Shown: one piece after another, positions 6,672 to 15,356 of the stretch | Layout of the letters: each line of letters opens with the position of its first letter | Position numbering within the stretch: position 1 is the first letter of the stretch | Source of the DNA: a virus | Strand: one strand, 5' to 3' | Length of the DNA: 27,293 nt | IMG/VR virus record: IMGVR_UViG_3300025652_000421 | Span: 1-27,293 of that record | Made by a program: the position numbers and the translations under genes | Notes under the pieces: generated by a model | Told to the model about the DNA's origin: nothing | The model's database searches: none | What the model saw: only the letters and a program-made list of their open reading frames with translations

Positions 6672-7394
6672 TCAGAAGTTTATTCCAAATAACTGAGTCA
6701 TGAATTTTTTAATCAACTCATCCTTTTCGTGCTCCGACTCACAGTCAGCAAACAAATAATTGTATGTCGTCTTACTGTGGGCGATGGCATGTTTTAGGGC
6801 CTCTATCTCTTTCTTCATCCATCTTATTTGTTGTTTATAGTTCTTTGGGGTCTTGATCCCCAGTTCTGCAGCTATCTCAAGGACAACAAAATACTTTCTA
6901 TCATCAAGAGCGGACTTCGCTGCGTTAAACTTTGCTATTTTCTTTCCCTTCTCCTCGGTCGACAGCGCCGCAGACAACTTATCTGGATGCAACTCCATGG
7001 CCACCTTTTTGAAGAGTGCCCTGAAGCATTCGTGCAGTTCCGCTTCGTCCTTTGTCATCTCGTATTCGTTTGATGGCTCTGGGTCGGGCTCCGAATTCAG
7101 AACCTTTGGTTCACTATACTTTACCAACTGCTGCTGCATCTCTGTGAGGGCTTCCTTGACTTGCTCTACCTCTTCCACTTCCTCATCGACGCCGTACATC
7201 TTTCTGATTTTTTCACTGTTCTTTTTGTTAAGTCGTTCGATATCATAGCTTAGACGCTCACAAAAGTTATTATAATACTTTTGGAACTCGGGATATGCAT
7301 CGTGAATGATCGATTTTACAAACTCACTCTCTTCATTTAAATAAATTAATTCGTTCAAAATGCGCTTCCATCTTAAACTATCAGTTACACCCAT
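6672..7394 (-). CDS. J-domain (DnaJ-like) co-chaperone protein
   Basis: This 240-residue protein has a helical, charged N-terminal half (coiled coil likely at 50-95, acidic around 70-80) and a J-domain near residues 120-175. The HPD motif at 136-138 sits between a basic helix II (FRALFKKVAMEL) and a helix carrying KIAKFNAAKSAL, matching the J-domain pattern. J-domains stimulate the ATPase of Hsp70 (DnaK), so this may recruit host DnaK to phage replication or assembly complexes. There is no Gly/Phe region or zinc domain, so it is a specialised type III J-protein. The start ATG at 7394 has GGGAGGG upstream. A helical tail of about 60 residues follows the J-domain. Confidence 0.75.
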   Translation of the reverse strand: MGVTDSLRWKRILNELIYLNEESEFVKSIIHDAYPEFQKYYNNFCERLSYDIERLNKKNSEKIRKMYGVDEEVEEVEQVKEALTEMQQQLVKYSEPKVLNSEPDPEPSNEYEMTKDEAELHECFRALFKKVAMELHPDKLSAALSTEEKGKKIAKFNAAKSALDDRKYFVVLEIAAELGIKTPKNYKQQIRWMKKEIEALKHAIAHSKTTYNYLFADCESEHEKDELIKKFMTQLFGINF

Positions 7395-7428
7395 GATTGG
7401 CCCTCCCTGTAACTAGGTGGGGTACCCT

Positions 7429-8034
7429 TTACTTGAAATCAAATTCAACTTTTGTTTTAATTTTCATCTCTGGGACGTGAAGATGGTTAGCCAGATTATG
7501 TTTAAGGCACTCGTCTGCCTCTAAGAACCAATCAGAATGGCCCTTGTCGTGAACGATATCAAGAAAGTAATCTTTATGCTTGCCGCAGTTCTCTGCCATC
7601 ATGCTATAAATCTTCTGATTTAGGCGGTCGGTCTCTTCAGCAGATGCCTTAATCTCTTCAACTTTTCCCCAACCCATCGAACTTACGTCGTGGATCATAA
7701 GAGTGGCATCGGGGTCCATATACCGGTAGCCCTCGGCGCCGAAGCTAAACAAGATGGCGCCGCAGGACATCGCCTTACCCTGAACAATGGTCGCTACTGG
7801 AATGCGACTATGCTTAATATCTGATATCATAGACATCAGGCTGTAAACTTGGCCGCCATAACTATCGATAATGATTGGTACAAGAGGCTGCCCTGTGTTC
7901 TGCGCCTTCATCATTGCGCCGGAAAATGCTTTGGCATTTGATTCATCGAATTTCGACAGCCGGATGACAACAGGCAGGTCATCGATGAGGCTTGGCTCTT
8001 TCAGCAGGGGACTAAAGTACTTTATGATATTCAC
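7429..8034 (-). CDS. clpP: ClpP-like serine protease with intact triad
   Basis: I start at GTG 8034 because AAGGAG lies 8 bases upstream; GTG 8070 (overlapping the DnaE stop) and TTG 8094 would extend the protein by 12 or 20 residues without a good site. The result is 201 residues. The nucleophile is S90 in GKAMSCG, the histidine H115 in LMIHD, and the triad Asp D168 in SDWFLEADE, all in register with E. coli ClpP. DSYGGQV carries the oxyanion Gly pair. This protein, unlike the homologue near base 1000, should be catalytically competent. It follows DnaE and precedes the J-domain protein. Possible roles are processing of virion proteins or mixed assemblies with the second ClpP-like protein. 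Confidence 0.85.
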   Translation of the reverse strand: MNIIKYFSPLLKEPSLIDDLPVVIRLSKFDESNAKAFSGAMMKAQNTGQPLVPIIIDSYGGQVYSLMSMISDIKHSRIPVATIVQGKAMSCGAILFSFGAEGYRYMDPDATLMIHDVSSMGWGKVEEIKASAEETDRLNQKIYSMMAENCGKHKDYFLDIVHDKGHSDWFLEADECLKHNLANHLHVPEMKIKTKVEFDFK

Positions 8035-8066
8035 GGGGGAAACTCCTTGTATAAAGTATGTAGTGG

Positions 8067-11000
8067 TCACCCCAACAAGCGGAATGTTTTCCAAAGAGCA
8101 TAAGTTGAAAATCCCCAGTTCTCATTGTAGTCTAGCTTTGCCATATATGGGCGATTTAACTGAATACGATCCTTGTGTGGTTTGACTCCCCAGCATCGGA
8201 TTCTAGTAACTTCGTTATTAGAATCAATGACTTCCACAATCCAATAAAGTTTACCGTTCTTTGTTTTCCGCTCTGTTACCTTTCTGGGGATGAACCAGCA
8301 AACTTCAAGCTCTGGATCAAACTCCGAGATAGGTGGAATAAACTTTTCTTGTAGTTTCTGGATCGTTTCCAGGCTGATGACCAGATTGATTGGGAACACT
8401 CCCGTCAGATCTGTCTTAAACTGAATGATTTCTTCTTCGGAGAAGTCGCCCTCCGGTCGATAGAGTTCAACGTTTTCTGCAAACTTCTTCAGGTTCTTAG
8501 GTCGCTCTACAACGCAGGCAGACCAAAAGTGCTTGCGGCCAGAGAATCTGTCATCGACAATAAGATCTAAGGCGCCACCTCTACACAGAGCATCGAGAGC
8601 CTTCTTATTTAGCTTGCTGTATGACACCCCCTCCCGAAACAAAAGGTCTTCTGCATTCAAGAATGGCCTGTGGTCGAGCACTTGCTCGATGGCTGTTGCG
8701 CCTAGACCCTTAATAGATGTGAGCGGCTGGATAAGAGTCTTACCGTCGTCACTAATTTCCCAAACCTTACCAGACTTATTTATATCAAGTGGTGCAATAT
8801 CAAAGCCGTACTGCTTTGCAATGTTGATCGCCTTCTCTTTGCGTGTCTCGGGCTCTTTGTCCAGAAATGCAGCCATCCACTCAGCCGGATAATAATTCCA
8901 CAGCCATGCACACTGGAAAGAAATAATACTATACGATACCGCATGCGACTTGTTGAAACCGTAGCCGGAGAAAAACTCAAACTTATCCCAAAGTGACTGG
9001 GCCTCATCACGGCCGATCTTATTCTTAACACAGCCGGAAATAAACTTAGCGTGCAGCTTTTCTTTAACAGAACCCTTGCCAGTTCCCTTCTTGGTGAGCA
9101 CCTTACGAAGCATGTTGCCCTCATCAAGAGTCAGGCCACCCAGTTTATGAGCCAGGAGAGCAATCTGCTCTTGGAAGATAAGGAAACCAAATGTCTCCTG
9201 TGTAATGTCGTGAGCATCATCATTTAAATATTTGATGTGATGCGGGCTCTCCTTGGCGTCGACGTACTCATCATGCACGCCAGCGGACAAAGGGCCCGGG
9301 CGATAGATAGATGTGATAGCCGATACATCGATGATGTTGCGTGGCTTTGCTCGCACACAGAACTGCTGGGCACCTTGCTCTGTAAACTGGAAGACCCCAG
9401 CCCATCGGCCAGTGTGAAAAACATTTTCATATACTTCTTGATCATCCAGATCGATCACTTCAGGGTGCAAGTTCTTCTCATAGTACTCACGCACTTGCGC
9501 GAATGTTGGACTCTCAACACCGTGATGGCGCTGGAGAATGTGCTCGATGCAACCCTCCATCATCTTGAGAGTGGACAAGCCGAGCAGGTCGAACTTAATG
9601 AATCCCATCGGCTCAAGGTGACGGACGTTCTGACCTTCTGACCATGGGGCCTGCCGTACGCCTCCAGAGTTAATTAGGGGCATGTTCTTATCAAGGTTTT
9701 CAGCAATCACAACTCCGCCGGCATGGCGAGAGCATGAGCGAACTTGACCAACAAGACCCTCAACGTGCGTCTTGACGGCAGGATGAGCAGCAAGATATTT
9801 CTGCAGCGATGGGGAAAACTCGATGACCTCCTCCCAAGTCGGGACGTACACGCCGGCTTTAATGCCATGCTTTTGCTTGGCTGGTGTAGTGGCTTCACGC
9901 ATCATGATTGATGTAACCGTATTGACTTCAGTAAAAGGAATGTTATAAAGCTTGGAAATGTCCTTGATCAAAGACTTCAACTGTAGCGTGTTCCAGTTAG
10001 AGATCGGCGCGACACAGTCTGTTCCCCACATCTCGACGAGCTTTTCTTTCAGCGCCATGCTGTCAGATACATCATAGTCAATATCCGGATAGTCCTTTGC
10101 ATCGGAGCGTAGGAATCGTGAGAACAGTAGGCCATGCTTGATCGGGTCTACCTGTGTAATGTTCAGGGCGTATGCAACCAACGATCCAGCAGCAGAGCCG
10201 CGGCCCGGGCCTGGGAGCATCATGTCGACTGCCACATCGACAATAGACTTCATTGTTAGGAAGTACTTAGAGAAGCCTCGATCATCAATAACATTGAGTT
10301 CATGTTTAAGGCGATTGGTGTATTCCTTGTTGGTATGCAGATTCTTTTCCTTAAGACCCTCTAGAGCAAAGTTTACTAGTGCTTGTGTGGCAGTAAAGCC
10401 GGCAGGCACAACGAACTCTGGTAGCCTAACGGTGTTGTCAGGGAGAAACTTCTCAATACGATCAAACGCAATCCTGTGGCTCTCTTCAATGCTCTCAAGA
10501 ACAAGGTCATCATCATACTCAAAGCCTTGTTCCTTGGAGTATTGTTTGTAACTCTCCCACATCTGGTCGCCGTTCTTTGGATACAACTCGTAACCAATCT
10601 CTTCGACACCCTCTGGCAGTTGGGACTCATCCTCAGCCCATGATGGAGTGCCTTTCCCAAGCCAGCCAAGACGCTTATAAAGTTCACGGTCCTTCCAAGC
10701 TTCAGGGTCTGGATAGTGACTGTCAGCGGTGGTAAGCAAAGAGACACCAAACTCTTTGGCAACCTGAATAACGTATTGATTCAGTTCATGTTGTTCTTTA
10801 ATGTTGTTCCATTGGATCTCAGCATACCAGCGATCTCCAAAGATATCTACCATCTGTCGTGTAGACTCTCTCATGGCCTCTAGGACGGCTTCTTCACCTT
10901 CCTCCCGGTATTCCCAGTAGTTACCAGCGTAAACGCCGCCTAGGCATGCTGACGAGGCAATGATACCCTCATTGTACTTCTTCAAGAGAGCGTAGTCAAT

Positions 11001-11501
11001 ACGCGGGTAGCGATAGAAGTTTTCTGGCTGGTAGGACTCAGAGACAAGCTTGAACAAATTGTTAAGCCCTGTCTGGTTTTGTACTAGCAAAACTAAGTGC
11101 CTACGTCGCTTGAGGATGCCCTGAGTCTTCTTGCTATCGCCTTCGTCTTCTACGGTGGCGCCGGACTGGGCGTCCTTCTTAATTGCGCGTGCTCTCTTCT
11201 TATCTTCCATCGCCTGGTTATAAGCGTCGTGCCATTCTGCAATCGACGGGGTGAAATATGCTTCGCAACCAAAGATGGGCTTAAACTCTTTACCCTCTTC
11301 TTGCATTTTCTTTGCATGCAGAACTTGACCTGCAAGACCGTTCATGTTGCCGTGGTCTGTGAGAGCCAGGGCGTCGGCGCCATTACTATAAGCGAAATCC
11401 ATGTGCGCGCTTGGATACCCGATGGCATCAAAAATAGAACCTGCAACGCTGTGCGCATGCAGTCCTACAAATTTAATCTTCGATTGTGTTCTCTGTGTCA
11501 T
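8067..11501 (-). CDS. dnaE: DNA polymerase III alpha subunit (family C, DnaE type)
   Basis: A 1144-residue replicative polymerase. The N-terminal PHP domain (1 to about 265) keeps metal-ligand residues: HAH at 15-17, TDH at 48-50, GCE at 78-80 and ADSH at 259-262, so it may have proofreading activity, unlike the degenerate E. coli domain. The palm holds GPGRGSAAGS (431-440) and the catalytic pair in PDIDYD (D473, D475), with the third Asp in IKFDLLGLSTL. A helix-hairpin-helix (IKGLGATAIEQ) and an OB-fold region near the C-terminus follow. ATG 11501 has GGGAGGG upstream and overlaps the previous gene by 29 bases. No clamp loader, clamp or epsilon subunit is in this window. A family A polymerase is also present, which is noteworthy. 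Confidence 0.95.
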   Translation of the reverse strand: MTQRTQSKIKFVGLHAHSVAGSIFDAIGYPSAHMDFAYSNGADALALTDHGNMNGLAGQVLHAKKMQEEGKEFKPIFGCEAYFTPSIAEWHDAYNQAMEDKKRARAIKKDAQSGATVEDEGDSKKTQGILKRRRHLVLLVQNQTGLNNLFKLVSESYQPENFYRYPRIDYALLKKYNEGIIASSACLGGVYAGNYWEYREEGEEAVLEAMRESTRQMVDIFGDRWYAEIQWNNIKEQHELNQYVIQVAKEFGVSLLTTADSHYPDPEAWKDRELYKRLGWLGKGTPSWAEDESQLPEGVEEIGYELYPKNGDQMWESYKQYSKEQGFEYDDDLVLESIEESHRIAFDRIEKFLPDNTVRLPEFVVPAGFTATQALVNFALEGLKEKNLHTNKEYTNRLKHELNVIDDRGFSKYFLTMKSIVDVAVDMMLPGPGRGSAAGSLVAYALNITQVDPIKHGLLFSRFLRSDAKDYPDIDYDVSDSMALKEKLVEMWGTDCVAPISNWNTLQLKSLIKDISKLYNIPFTEVNTVTSIMMREATTPAKQKHGIKAGVYVPTWEEVIEFSPSLQKYLAAHPAVKTHVEGLVGQVRSCSRHAGGVVIAENLDKNMPLINSGGVRQAPWSEGQNVRHLEPMGFIKFDLLGLSTLKMMEGCIEHILQRHHGVESPTFAQVREYYEKNLHPEVIDLDDQEVYENVFHTGRWAGVFQFTEQGAQQFCVRAKPRNIIDVSAITSIYRPGPLSAGVHDEYVDAKESPHHIKYLNDDAHDITQETFGFLIFQEQIALLAHKLGGLTLDEGNMLRKVLTKKGTGKGSVKEKLHAKFISGCVKNKIGRDEAQSLWDKFEFFSGYGFNKSHAVSYSIISFQCAWLWNYYPAEWMAAFLDKEPETRKEKAINIAKQYGFDIAPLDINKSGKVWEISDDGKTLIQPLTSIKGLGATAIEQVLDHRPFLNAEDLLFREGVSYSKLNKKALDALCRGGALDLIVDDRFSGRKHFWSACVVERPKNLKKFAENVELYRPEGDFSEEEIIQFKTDLTGVFPINLVISLETIQKLQEKFIPPISEFDPELEVCWFIPRKVTERKTKNGKLYWIVEVIDSNNEVTRIRCWGVKPHKDRIQLNRPYMAKLDYNENWGFSTYALWKTFRLLG

Positions 11502-11778
11502 TTACCCTCCCAGATAATTTAATGTATACTGTCCATATAACCGGTACTGCGATAGGATGCAAGCATAAAATCCAACTAATTGGAGCGCCCGTCAAAAACC
11601 AAGGGTGTACCTCGGCCCCAAGCCACAGAAACAGCAGGGGAAATAGAACATCCTCTATGATCTCCCACACTATAAATATTATAACAAATGCGGTGCCATA
11701 ACGCAAGAGATCTTTTTTAATATTCTTAATTTTATAGTGCTCAAGCTTATGCTTGATTCGATGTATTAGCCATTTCAT
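11473..11778 (-). CDS. Small integral membrane protein, two TM segments
   Basis: This 101-residue protein has a basic N-terminus (MKWLIHRIKHKLEHYKIKNIKK), which would stay in the cytoplasm, then hydrophobic segments at about 30-53 and 62-88, and a short polar C-terminal tail. I see no holin signature that I would trust, although size and topology (N-in, C-in, two TM) are compatible with a holin. Its end overlaps the DnaE start by 29 bases, so it is translated together with DnaE, which argues somewhat against a pure lysis role. Confidence 0.55.
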   Translation of the reverse strand: MKWLIHRIKHKLEHYKIKNIKKDLLRYGTAFVIIFIVWEIIEDVLFPLLFLWLGAEVHPWFLTGAPISWILCLHPIAVPVIWTVYIKLSGRVNDTENTIED

Positions 11779-11783
11779 AATTA

Positions 11784-12662
11784 CTATTCCTCATGCGAGA
11801 ACTTCTCATGCTTGTGAGGCCTAACTAGTTCTTTGTAGGGCTTTTCTATAATGTTATCTGATGCTAAATAGTCTATATATTGGCCCCAGGTGGAGCCATC
11901 GTAAAACCAATCAACCTCTACCTTTGTCGCTCTTTCTTGTTCTGTCGCCAGAGGTTGGAAGATCTCGCTCAGAGGGAAGCGACGGGCTGACCATCGCTGA
12001 CTCAAGGGGATCTTCTGCGTGGGGTATTGCTGGCCTGGTAAAGGGGGTAAATACTCCCGTGATGTTTTTTTGTTGATGTGTCGTCGGCATAACTTAAAAT
12101 CTTCTCCTGTCATCGTGAAAGAAAGAGGTAAATCATCTTTCACTGTTTTATTTTTATGCGTAAAGAAAAAATTCTTTTCTTTATCTTTTATATATTTCCT
12201 GTGTTCTCTTACTTGTTCAACATCGAAAAGGCCCATGGGGAAAGAAATATAATATTTCTGTGGTACAATCCATTGTGAAATCTTGTAGGATGTTCGCCAT
12301 GCGCTATGAATCCCGTGGATAATAGACCAGCCGTAAGAATCACGACGATCGCGATCTTTCGGATGTATAGGAACGTAGTAAATAGGTACTTCTTTCCGTT
12401 GTTCCTTGTAAAATTTACTAAATTTTCGGGCATAATAAACAGGATCATAGATCCATTCACCAATCGTTTTTCGCACAAGAGGGATTAAGTCGTCATTTGC
12501 AACTATCCAGATTGTGCTGCAGCCGGCCATGGCACACTCGTACACCGATTTCTGAATTGCCGAGAAACCATTGTCAACTGGTACTAGAATTTCTGGTACC
12601 GGGTTTTCGTGATCAGTCTTGATGTTTGCTACTGGTACTATGCCCGCAAGGTGTAATCGCAT
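11784..12662 (-). CDS. Nucleotidyltransferase-like (GT-A fold) protein
   Basis: This is a 292-residue protein. Residues 1-75 resemble the start of a sugar-nucleotidyltransferase fold: LAGIVPVANI, then EILVPVDNGFSAIQKSVYEC, then CSTIWIVANDDLIPLVRKTI, that is, strand, helix, strand with an NDD. The classical GxGxR loop is not evident, so nucleotide binding is uncertain. The middle is rich in aromatic and basic residues (YYARKF, HPKDRDRRDSYGWS) and the C-terminus is His/Lys-rich. It overlaps the preceding gene by 25 bases, and the two probably act together, perhaps in modifying a sugar, a virion or DNA. The fold call is tentative. Confidence 0.45.
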   Translation of the reverse strand: MRLHLAGIVPVANIKTDHENPVPEILVPVDNGFSAIQKSVYECAMAGCSTIWIVANDDLIPLVRKTIGEWIYDPVYYARKFSKFYKEQRKEVPIYYVPIHPKDRDRRDSYGWSIIHGIHSAWRTSYKISQWIVPQKYYISFPMGLFDVEQVREHRKYIKDKEKNFFFTHKNKTVKDDLPLSFTMTGEDFKLCRRHINKKTSREYLPPLPGQQYPTQKIPLSQRWSARRFPLSEIFQPLATEQERATKVEVDWFYDGSTWGQYIDYLASDNIIEKPYKELVRPHKHEKFSHEE

Positions 12663-13534
12663 TTTAAAATATCATACTTGTCTAAGTCTCTCTTTTGGAG
12701 ATTTTTTATTAGTTCTTCTTCCGAGTTCTGTATCTTTCTTATGCTGTCGGATGCTTCCCACCTAGGGTGGGTAAGGCGCCTCTTGATACGGCGCATATGT
12801 GACGTCTTTAATGTGTAGTATTTTGGACGTCCAGTAGGACTCAATCCGTTATAGGGCCCCTTGATACCCATTTCTTTTAAGATTGCTTCCATTTTAAATC
12901 TAGCCATTGTCTCGATGTAATCAGCACTAACGAGTTGTTCCTCTGTTAGCCTTGAGACAATACAAGCATCTTTAACACCAGTATTCCCATCAATTCTGTC
13001 AGATGAATAGAACCATATCTCGCTGACAAAATCATCATTTGTTGATAAGTAATCAAGTTCAAGTTTTCCTCCTCGGTTAAACGCTATGTAATCATAGCAT
13101 AGATATCTGTTTTCTTTAACTGGCTGCTGGGTTACTAGGTTAGAAAGATTATCATCTCTAAGATAATAACAAGTATTAAAGCTAAATTCATATATTTTGG
13201 AATATTCATTTGTGCAAACAATTTTTTCTCCGTTATATCTCATCTTATCACAAAGATCAGACAAAGGCAAGAGCCCCTCTAAAGAAAGTAAAAAAACTAA
13301 CCTCTCCCAAAGTAAATACTTCGGTATACCAATTTTTTTAAGACCAGATGGTGTTTTTAGTTCCTGTGTTGTAGTTGGGATACCAACACACTGAAGATCA
13401 AGTGTCGGTTCAAAGTAATCAAACCGAAAAGGTCGCTCCGGTTTTGCAAAGAATACAGGATACCGATTTAAATAGGCAAAGAGCAGGGCCGATAGGTTGC
13501 CGCCTATTACAATCTTATCATGTTCAGGTATCAA
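12638..13534 (-). CDS. Rossmann-like dinucleotide-binding protein, unknown function
   Basis: This 298-residue protein starts at TTG 13534, which overlaps the previous stop as TTGA; no in-frame ATG or GTG precedes the first conserved strand. Residues 7-30 read as a strand-glycine-helix-strand (KIVIGGNLSALLFAYLNRYP), typical of the ADP-binding beta-alpha-beta unit of flavoproteins such as NAD(P)- or FAD-linked enzymes. The rest contains many Tyr/Asp residues and a basic C-terminal region (SHMRRIKRRLTH), and I see no further flavoprotein motif. It may be a sugar-modifying oxidoreductase working with the downstream nucleotidyltransferase-like gene. This is inference from the N-terminus and gene order only. 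Confidence 0.45.
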   Translation of the reverse strand: MIPEHDKIVIGGNLSALLFAYLNRYPVFFAKPERPFRFDYFEPTLDLQCVGIPTTTQELKTPSGLKKIGIPKYLLWERLVFLLSLEGLLPLSDLCDKMRYNGEKIVCTNEYSKIYEFSFNTCYYLRDDNLSNLVTQQPVKENRYLCYDYIAFNRGGKLELDYLSTNDDFVSEIWFYSSDRIDGNTGVKDACIVSRLTEEQLVSADYIETMARFKMEAILKEMGIKGPYNGLSPTGRPKYYTLKTSHMRRIKRRLTHPRWEASDSIRKIQNSEEELIKNLQKRDLDKYDILKCDYTLRA

Positions 13535-14727
13535 TCTTCTTTTCGTCTAAAGCCAGCGACCAGCGCAGCCATAAAGATAACATACAAGCTGCCGCGGCTA
13601 CTCAATACGCTGTTGCAGCCTGCAGGATCCTTGGGGCTTGGCCCTCTCGCATTCTCGGTAAACTCAAATGAGTCACCGGTGTCTGAGGCTTCTTCGTGCG
13701 CCGCACCCGTGTCTTCGGGTTCCGGTGGTGCGCCAGTGTCGTTGTCTGTAACTGTAGGTTCTTCTTCCTCACCCTCATCTGCTGGGATGAAGTGGGGTTG
13801 CGAGATAACCAGATCGGTCAGACTAACACCGAGTTCGTGATGAAAGGGGTCATACCAGCCGGTATCGAAGTTGCCTATAAAGTTTAACTCATCAATCCTG
13901 AAGGGCATGCCTTCCTCAACCTGAACACTCAAAAAGTATTCGTGATAAGCCGACTGAGTTTCTCTTGCTCCTAGGTTTAAGTACATGTCCCAAGCCATTA
14001 GATCAGCCCGGCCATCTACAAAGACATCCCACTCATAGAGGGTGACTTCGTATTGTGTCTGCACTGAGTATTCTGACGAGTGAAAGCCTTTCACTTGAAC
14101 GTTTCCTGCAGCTTGCATTTCAGCGTCGTCTTCATCGATCTTGTATTCTCCGTGCGCCATCACAGCACCCTCAGAGTCAGAGCCAATGCCATATGCGTTC
14201 TGGAACGTTACTTGGCCATACGCGTCCATACCATATGACTCAAACGGAACCGACCAGTCCCAGCGGAAGGCGCCTTGCTCACGCTCTACGTCGGTCATAG
14301 CTTCTACGCTTAGAACGGGATGTTCACCCCAATCACTCCACTCGTCTGCCCATAGTTTACATTGAGCGCCTCTTGCCCAATCCCAGGGTGCGTAGTAGCA
14401 GTCGTGGCCCGGTGTAACCCGTGTCTTGATGACGGCAACATAAAAATCTGTACCCCTATCAATCGATGATTGGAACCAGAAAAATTCCACAATGGCATCA
14501 ATGGTGTTATCATAAACGTCCGAGTTCCCAACGTAAAGGGTATTCCCCTCAAAAAAGGCGTACGGAAATCGGCCCTCACTGCCAGCGATGTCGGTAGCGG
14601 TTTCAAACGATACGTCCCAGTCTCCTTCTAAGATAGATGCGCCCGAATAAGACGTCTCGCTGGCGCTTAAGTCGCTAGCGTTTGCGGTACCCATAAGGCA
14701 CAGCGATAACAATAAGTTTGTAAACAT
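13531..14727 (-). CDS. Secreted protein with MYXO-CTERM-like surface anchor
   Basis: This is a 398-residue exported protein. Residues 1-17 are a signal peptide with a cleavage site after ANA. Residues 20-330 are rich in aromatic and acidic residues and predicted strands, so a beta-sandwich is likely; I recognise no enzyme motif. Residues 335-365 are an acidic linker with repeated DTG (DNDTGAP, EDTGAA, SDTGDS). The tail has Gly-Cys at 370-371, a hydrophobic segment (LYVIFMAALVAGF) and RRKED at the end. Cys, TM, Arg-rich end after a DTG linker resembles the MYXO-CTERM sorting signal of Myxococcota surface proteins. The gene has its own consensus promoter. It could mask receptors or exclude rival phages; that role is speculative. 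Confidence 0.6.
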   Translation of the reverse strand: MFTNLLLSLCLMGTANASDLSASETSYSGASILEGDWDVSFETATDIAGSEGRFPYAFFEGNTLYVGNSDVYDNTIDAIVEFFWFQSSIDRGTDFYVAVIKTRVTPGHDCYYAPWDWARGAQCKLWADEWSDWGEHPVLSVEAMTDVEREQGAFRWDWSVPFESYGMDAYGQVTFQNAYGIGSDSEGAVMAHGEYKIDEDDAEMQAAGNVQVKGFHSSEYSVQTQYEVTLYEWDVFVDGRADLMAWDMYLNLGARETQSAYHEYFLSVQVEEGMPFRIDELNFIGNFDTGWYDPFHHELGVSLTDLVISQPHFIPADEGEEEEPTVTDNDTGAPPEPEDTGAAHEEASDTGDSFEFTENARGPSPKDPAGCNSVLSSRGSLYVIFMAALVAGFRRKED

Positions 14728-14752
14728 GTTTCTCCTAGTTTATGTTTGATAT

Positions 14753-14781
14753 ATTATAACTCAGTTGACGCAAAGTGTCAA
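14753..14781 (-). promoter_or_regulatory. Perfect sigma-70 consensus promoter
   Basis: On the minus strand the -35 is TTGACA (14781-14776), the spacer is 17 bases and the -10 is TATAAT (14758-14753), all matching consensus. It begins right at the stop of the metzincin gene and drives the secreted surface protein at 14727. An inverted repeat overlaps the -35 (separate entry). Confidence 0.88.
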
Positions 14782-14783
14782 CT
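14763..14783. promoter_or_regulatory. Candidate operator, inverted repeat over -35
   Basis: AGTTGAC and GTCAACT form a perfect 7-bp inverted repeat with a 7-base centre. One arm contains the -35 of the promoter and the other lies in the spacer, so a dimeric repressor bound here would block RNA polymerase. It has no T-run, so it is a poor terminator. Confidence 0.45.
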
Positions 14784-15330
14784 ATCTTTTGCGTATCCCA
14801 TAGGAATCATAGCCGCCGCCGGCCCACGTTGGGTGCATTATGTGATAGCGCTGCCGATAATGTGACCACCCTAGGGCATGACCCATTTCATGCTCCAAGA
14901 CACGCTCTTTACGTGCATGTTTGGGGAGTATATGAATCTTTGCTTTTAAAATTTCGCCTGTTTTGTTGCTGACATAAAGACGCGTCGACGCCAGATGTGT
15001 ATCTGAAAAACCACTCTCGGGTAAAGTGACGATGATTTCGCCGAAACGAGGTTCTGCGCAAGCGGGCGAAGAATCGGGAATCACCCCATCAAAAATGTAT
15101 CCGTTCTTTTCCCAATATCTCATTGCGCGCTGGACTCTAAAAAATGGAACCTCGGCGGAAGCGCAGACCCTTATTGTCGGCTTTATAATCCATTCCGCTT
15201 TTTGCTGTGGTGTCCCAATCGCAAACATCTCTACAACGTGGGGGGAATTTATCTTAAGTGGTGGAGGCGGCTCGTAGACTGGCTCGATGATCATATTGCA
15301 ATATATCAAGATTGATACTATAAATCCCAT
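14782..15330 (-). CDS. Metzincin (matrixin-like) zinc metalloprotease
   Basis: This 182-residue protein has a hydrophobic N-terminus (GFIVSILIYCNMII) that should act as a signal peptide or anchor, a proline-rich stretch (EPPPP), and a catalytic region with HEMGHALGWSH (H147, E148, H151, H157) followed by a Met-turn IMHP at M165. That is the metzincin pattern HExxHxxGxxH plus Met. It probably acts outside the inner membrane on envelope or extracellular proteins. No Shine-Dalgarno sequence is seen before ATG 15330, so translation may depend on coupling or a leader. It lies between endolysin and the anchored surface protein, so an entry, lysis or surface-processing role fits. Confidence 0.82.
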   Translation of the reverse strand: MGFIVSILIYCNMIIEPVYEPPPPLKINSPHVVEMFAIGTPQQKAEWIIKPTIRVCASAEVPFFRVQRAMRYWEKNGYIFDGVIPDSSPACAEPRFGEIIVTLPESGFSDTHLASTRLYVSNKTGEILKAKIHILPKHARKERVLEHEMGHALGWSHYRQRYHIMHPTWAGGGYDSYGIRKR

Positions 15331-15356
15331 ACGGTAAATAGGCGTATGCTAAAATA

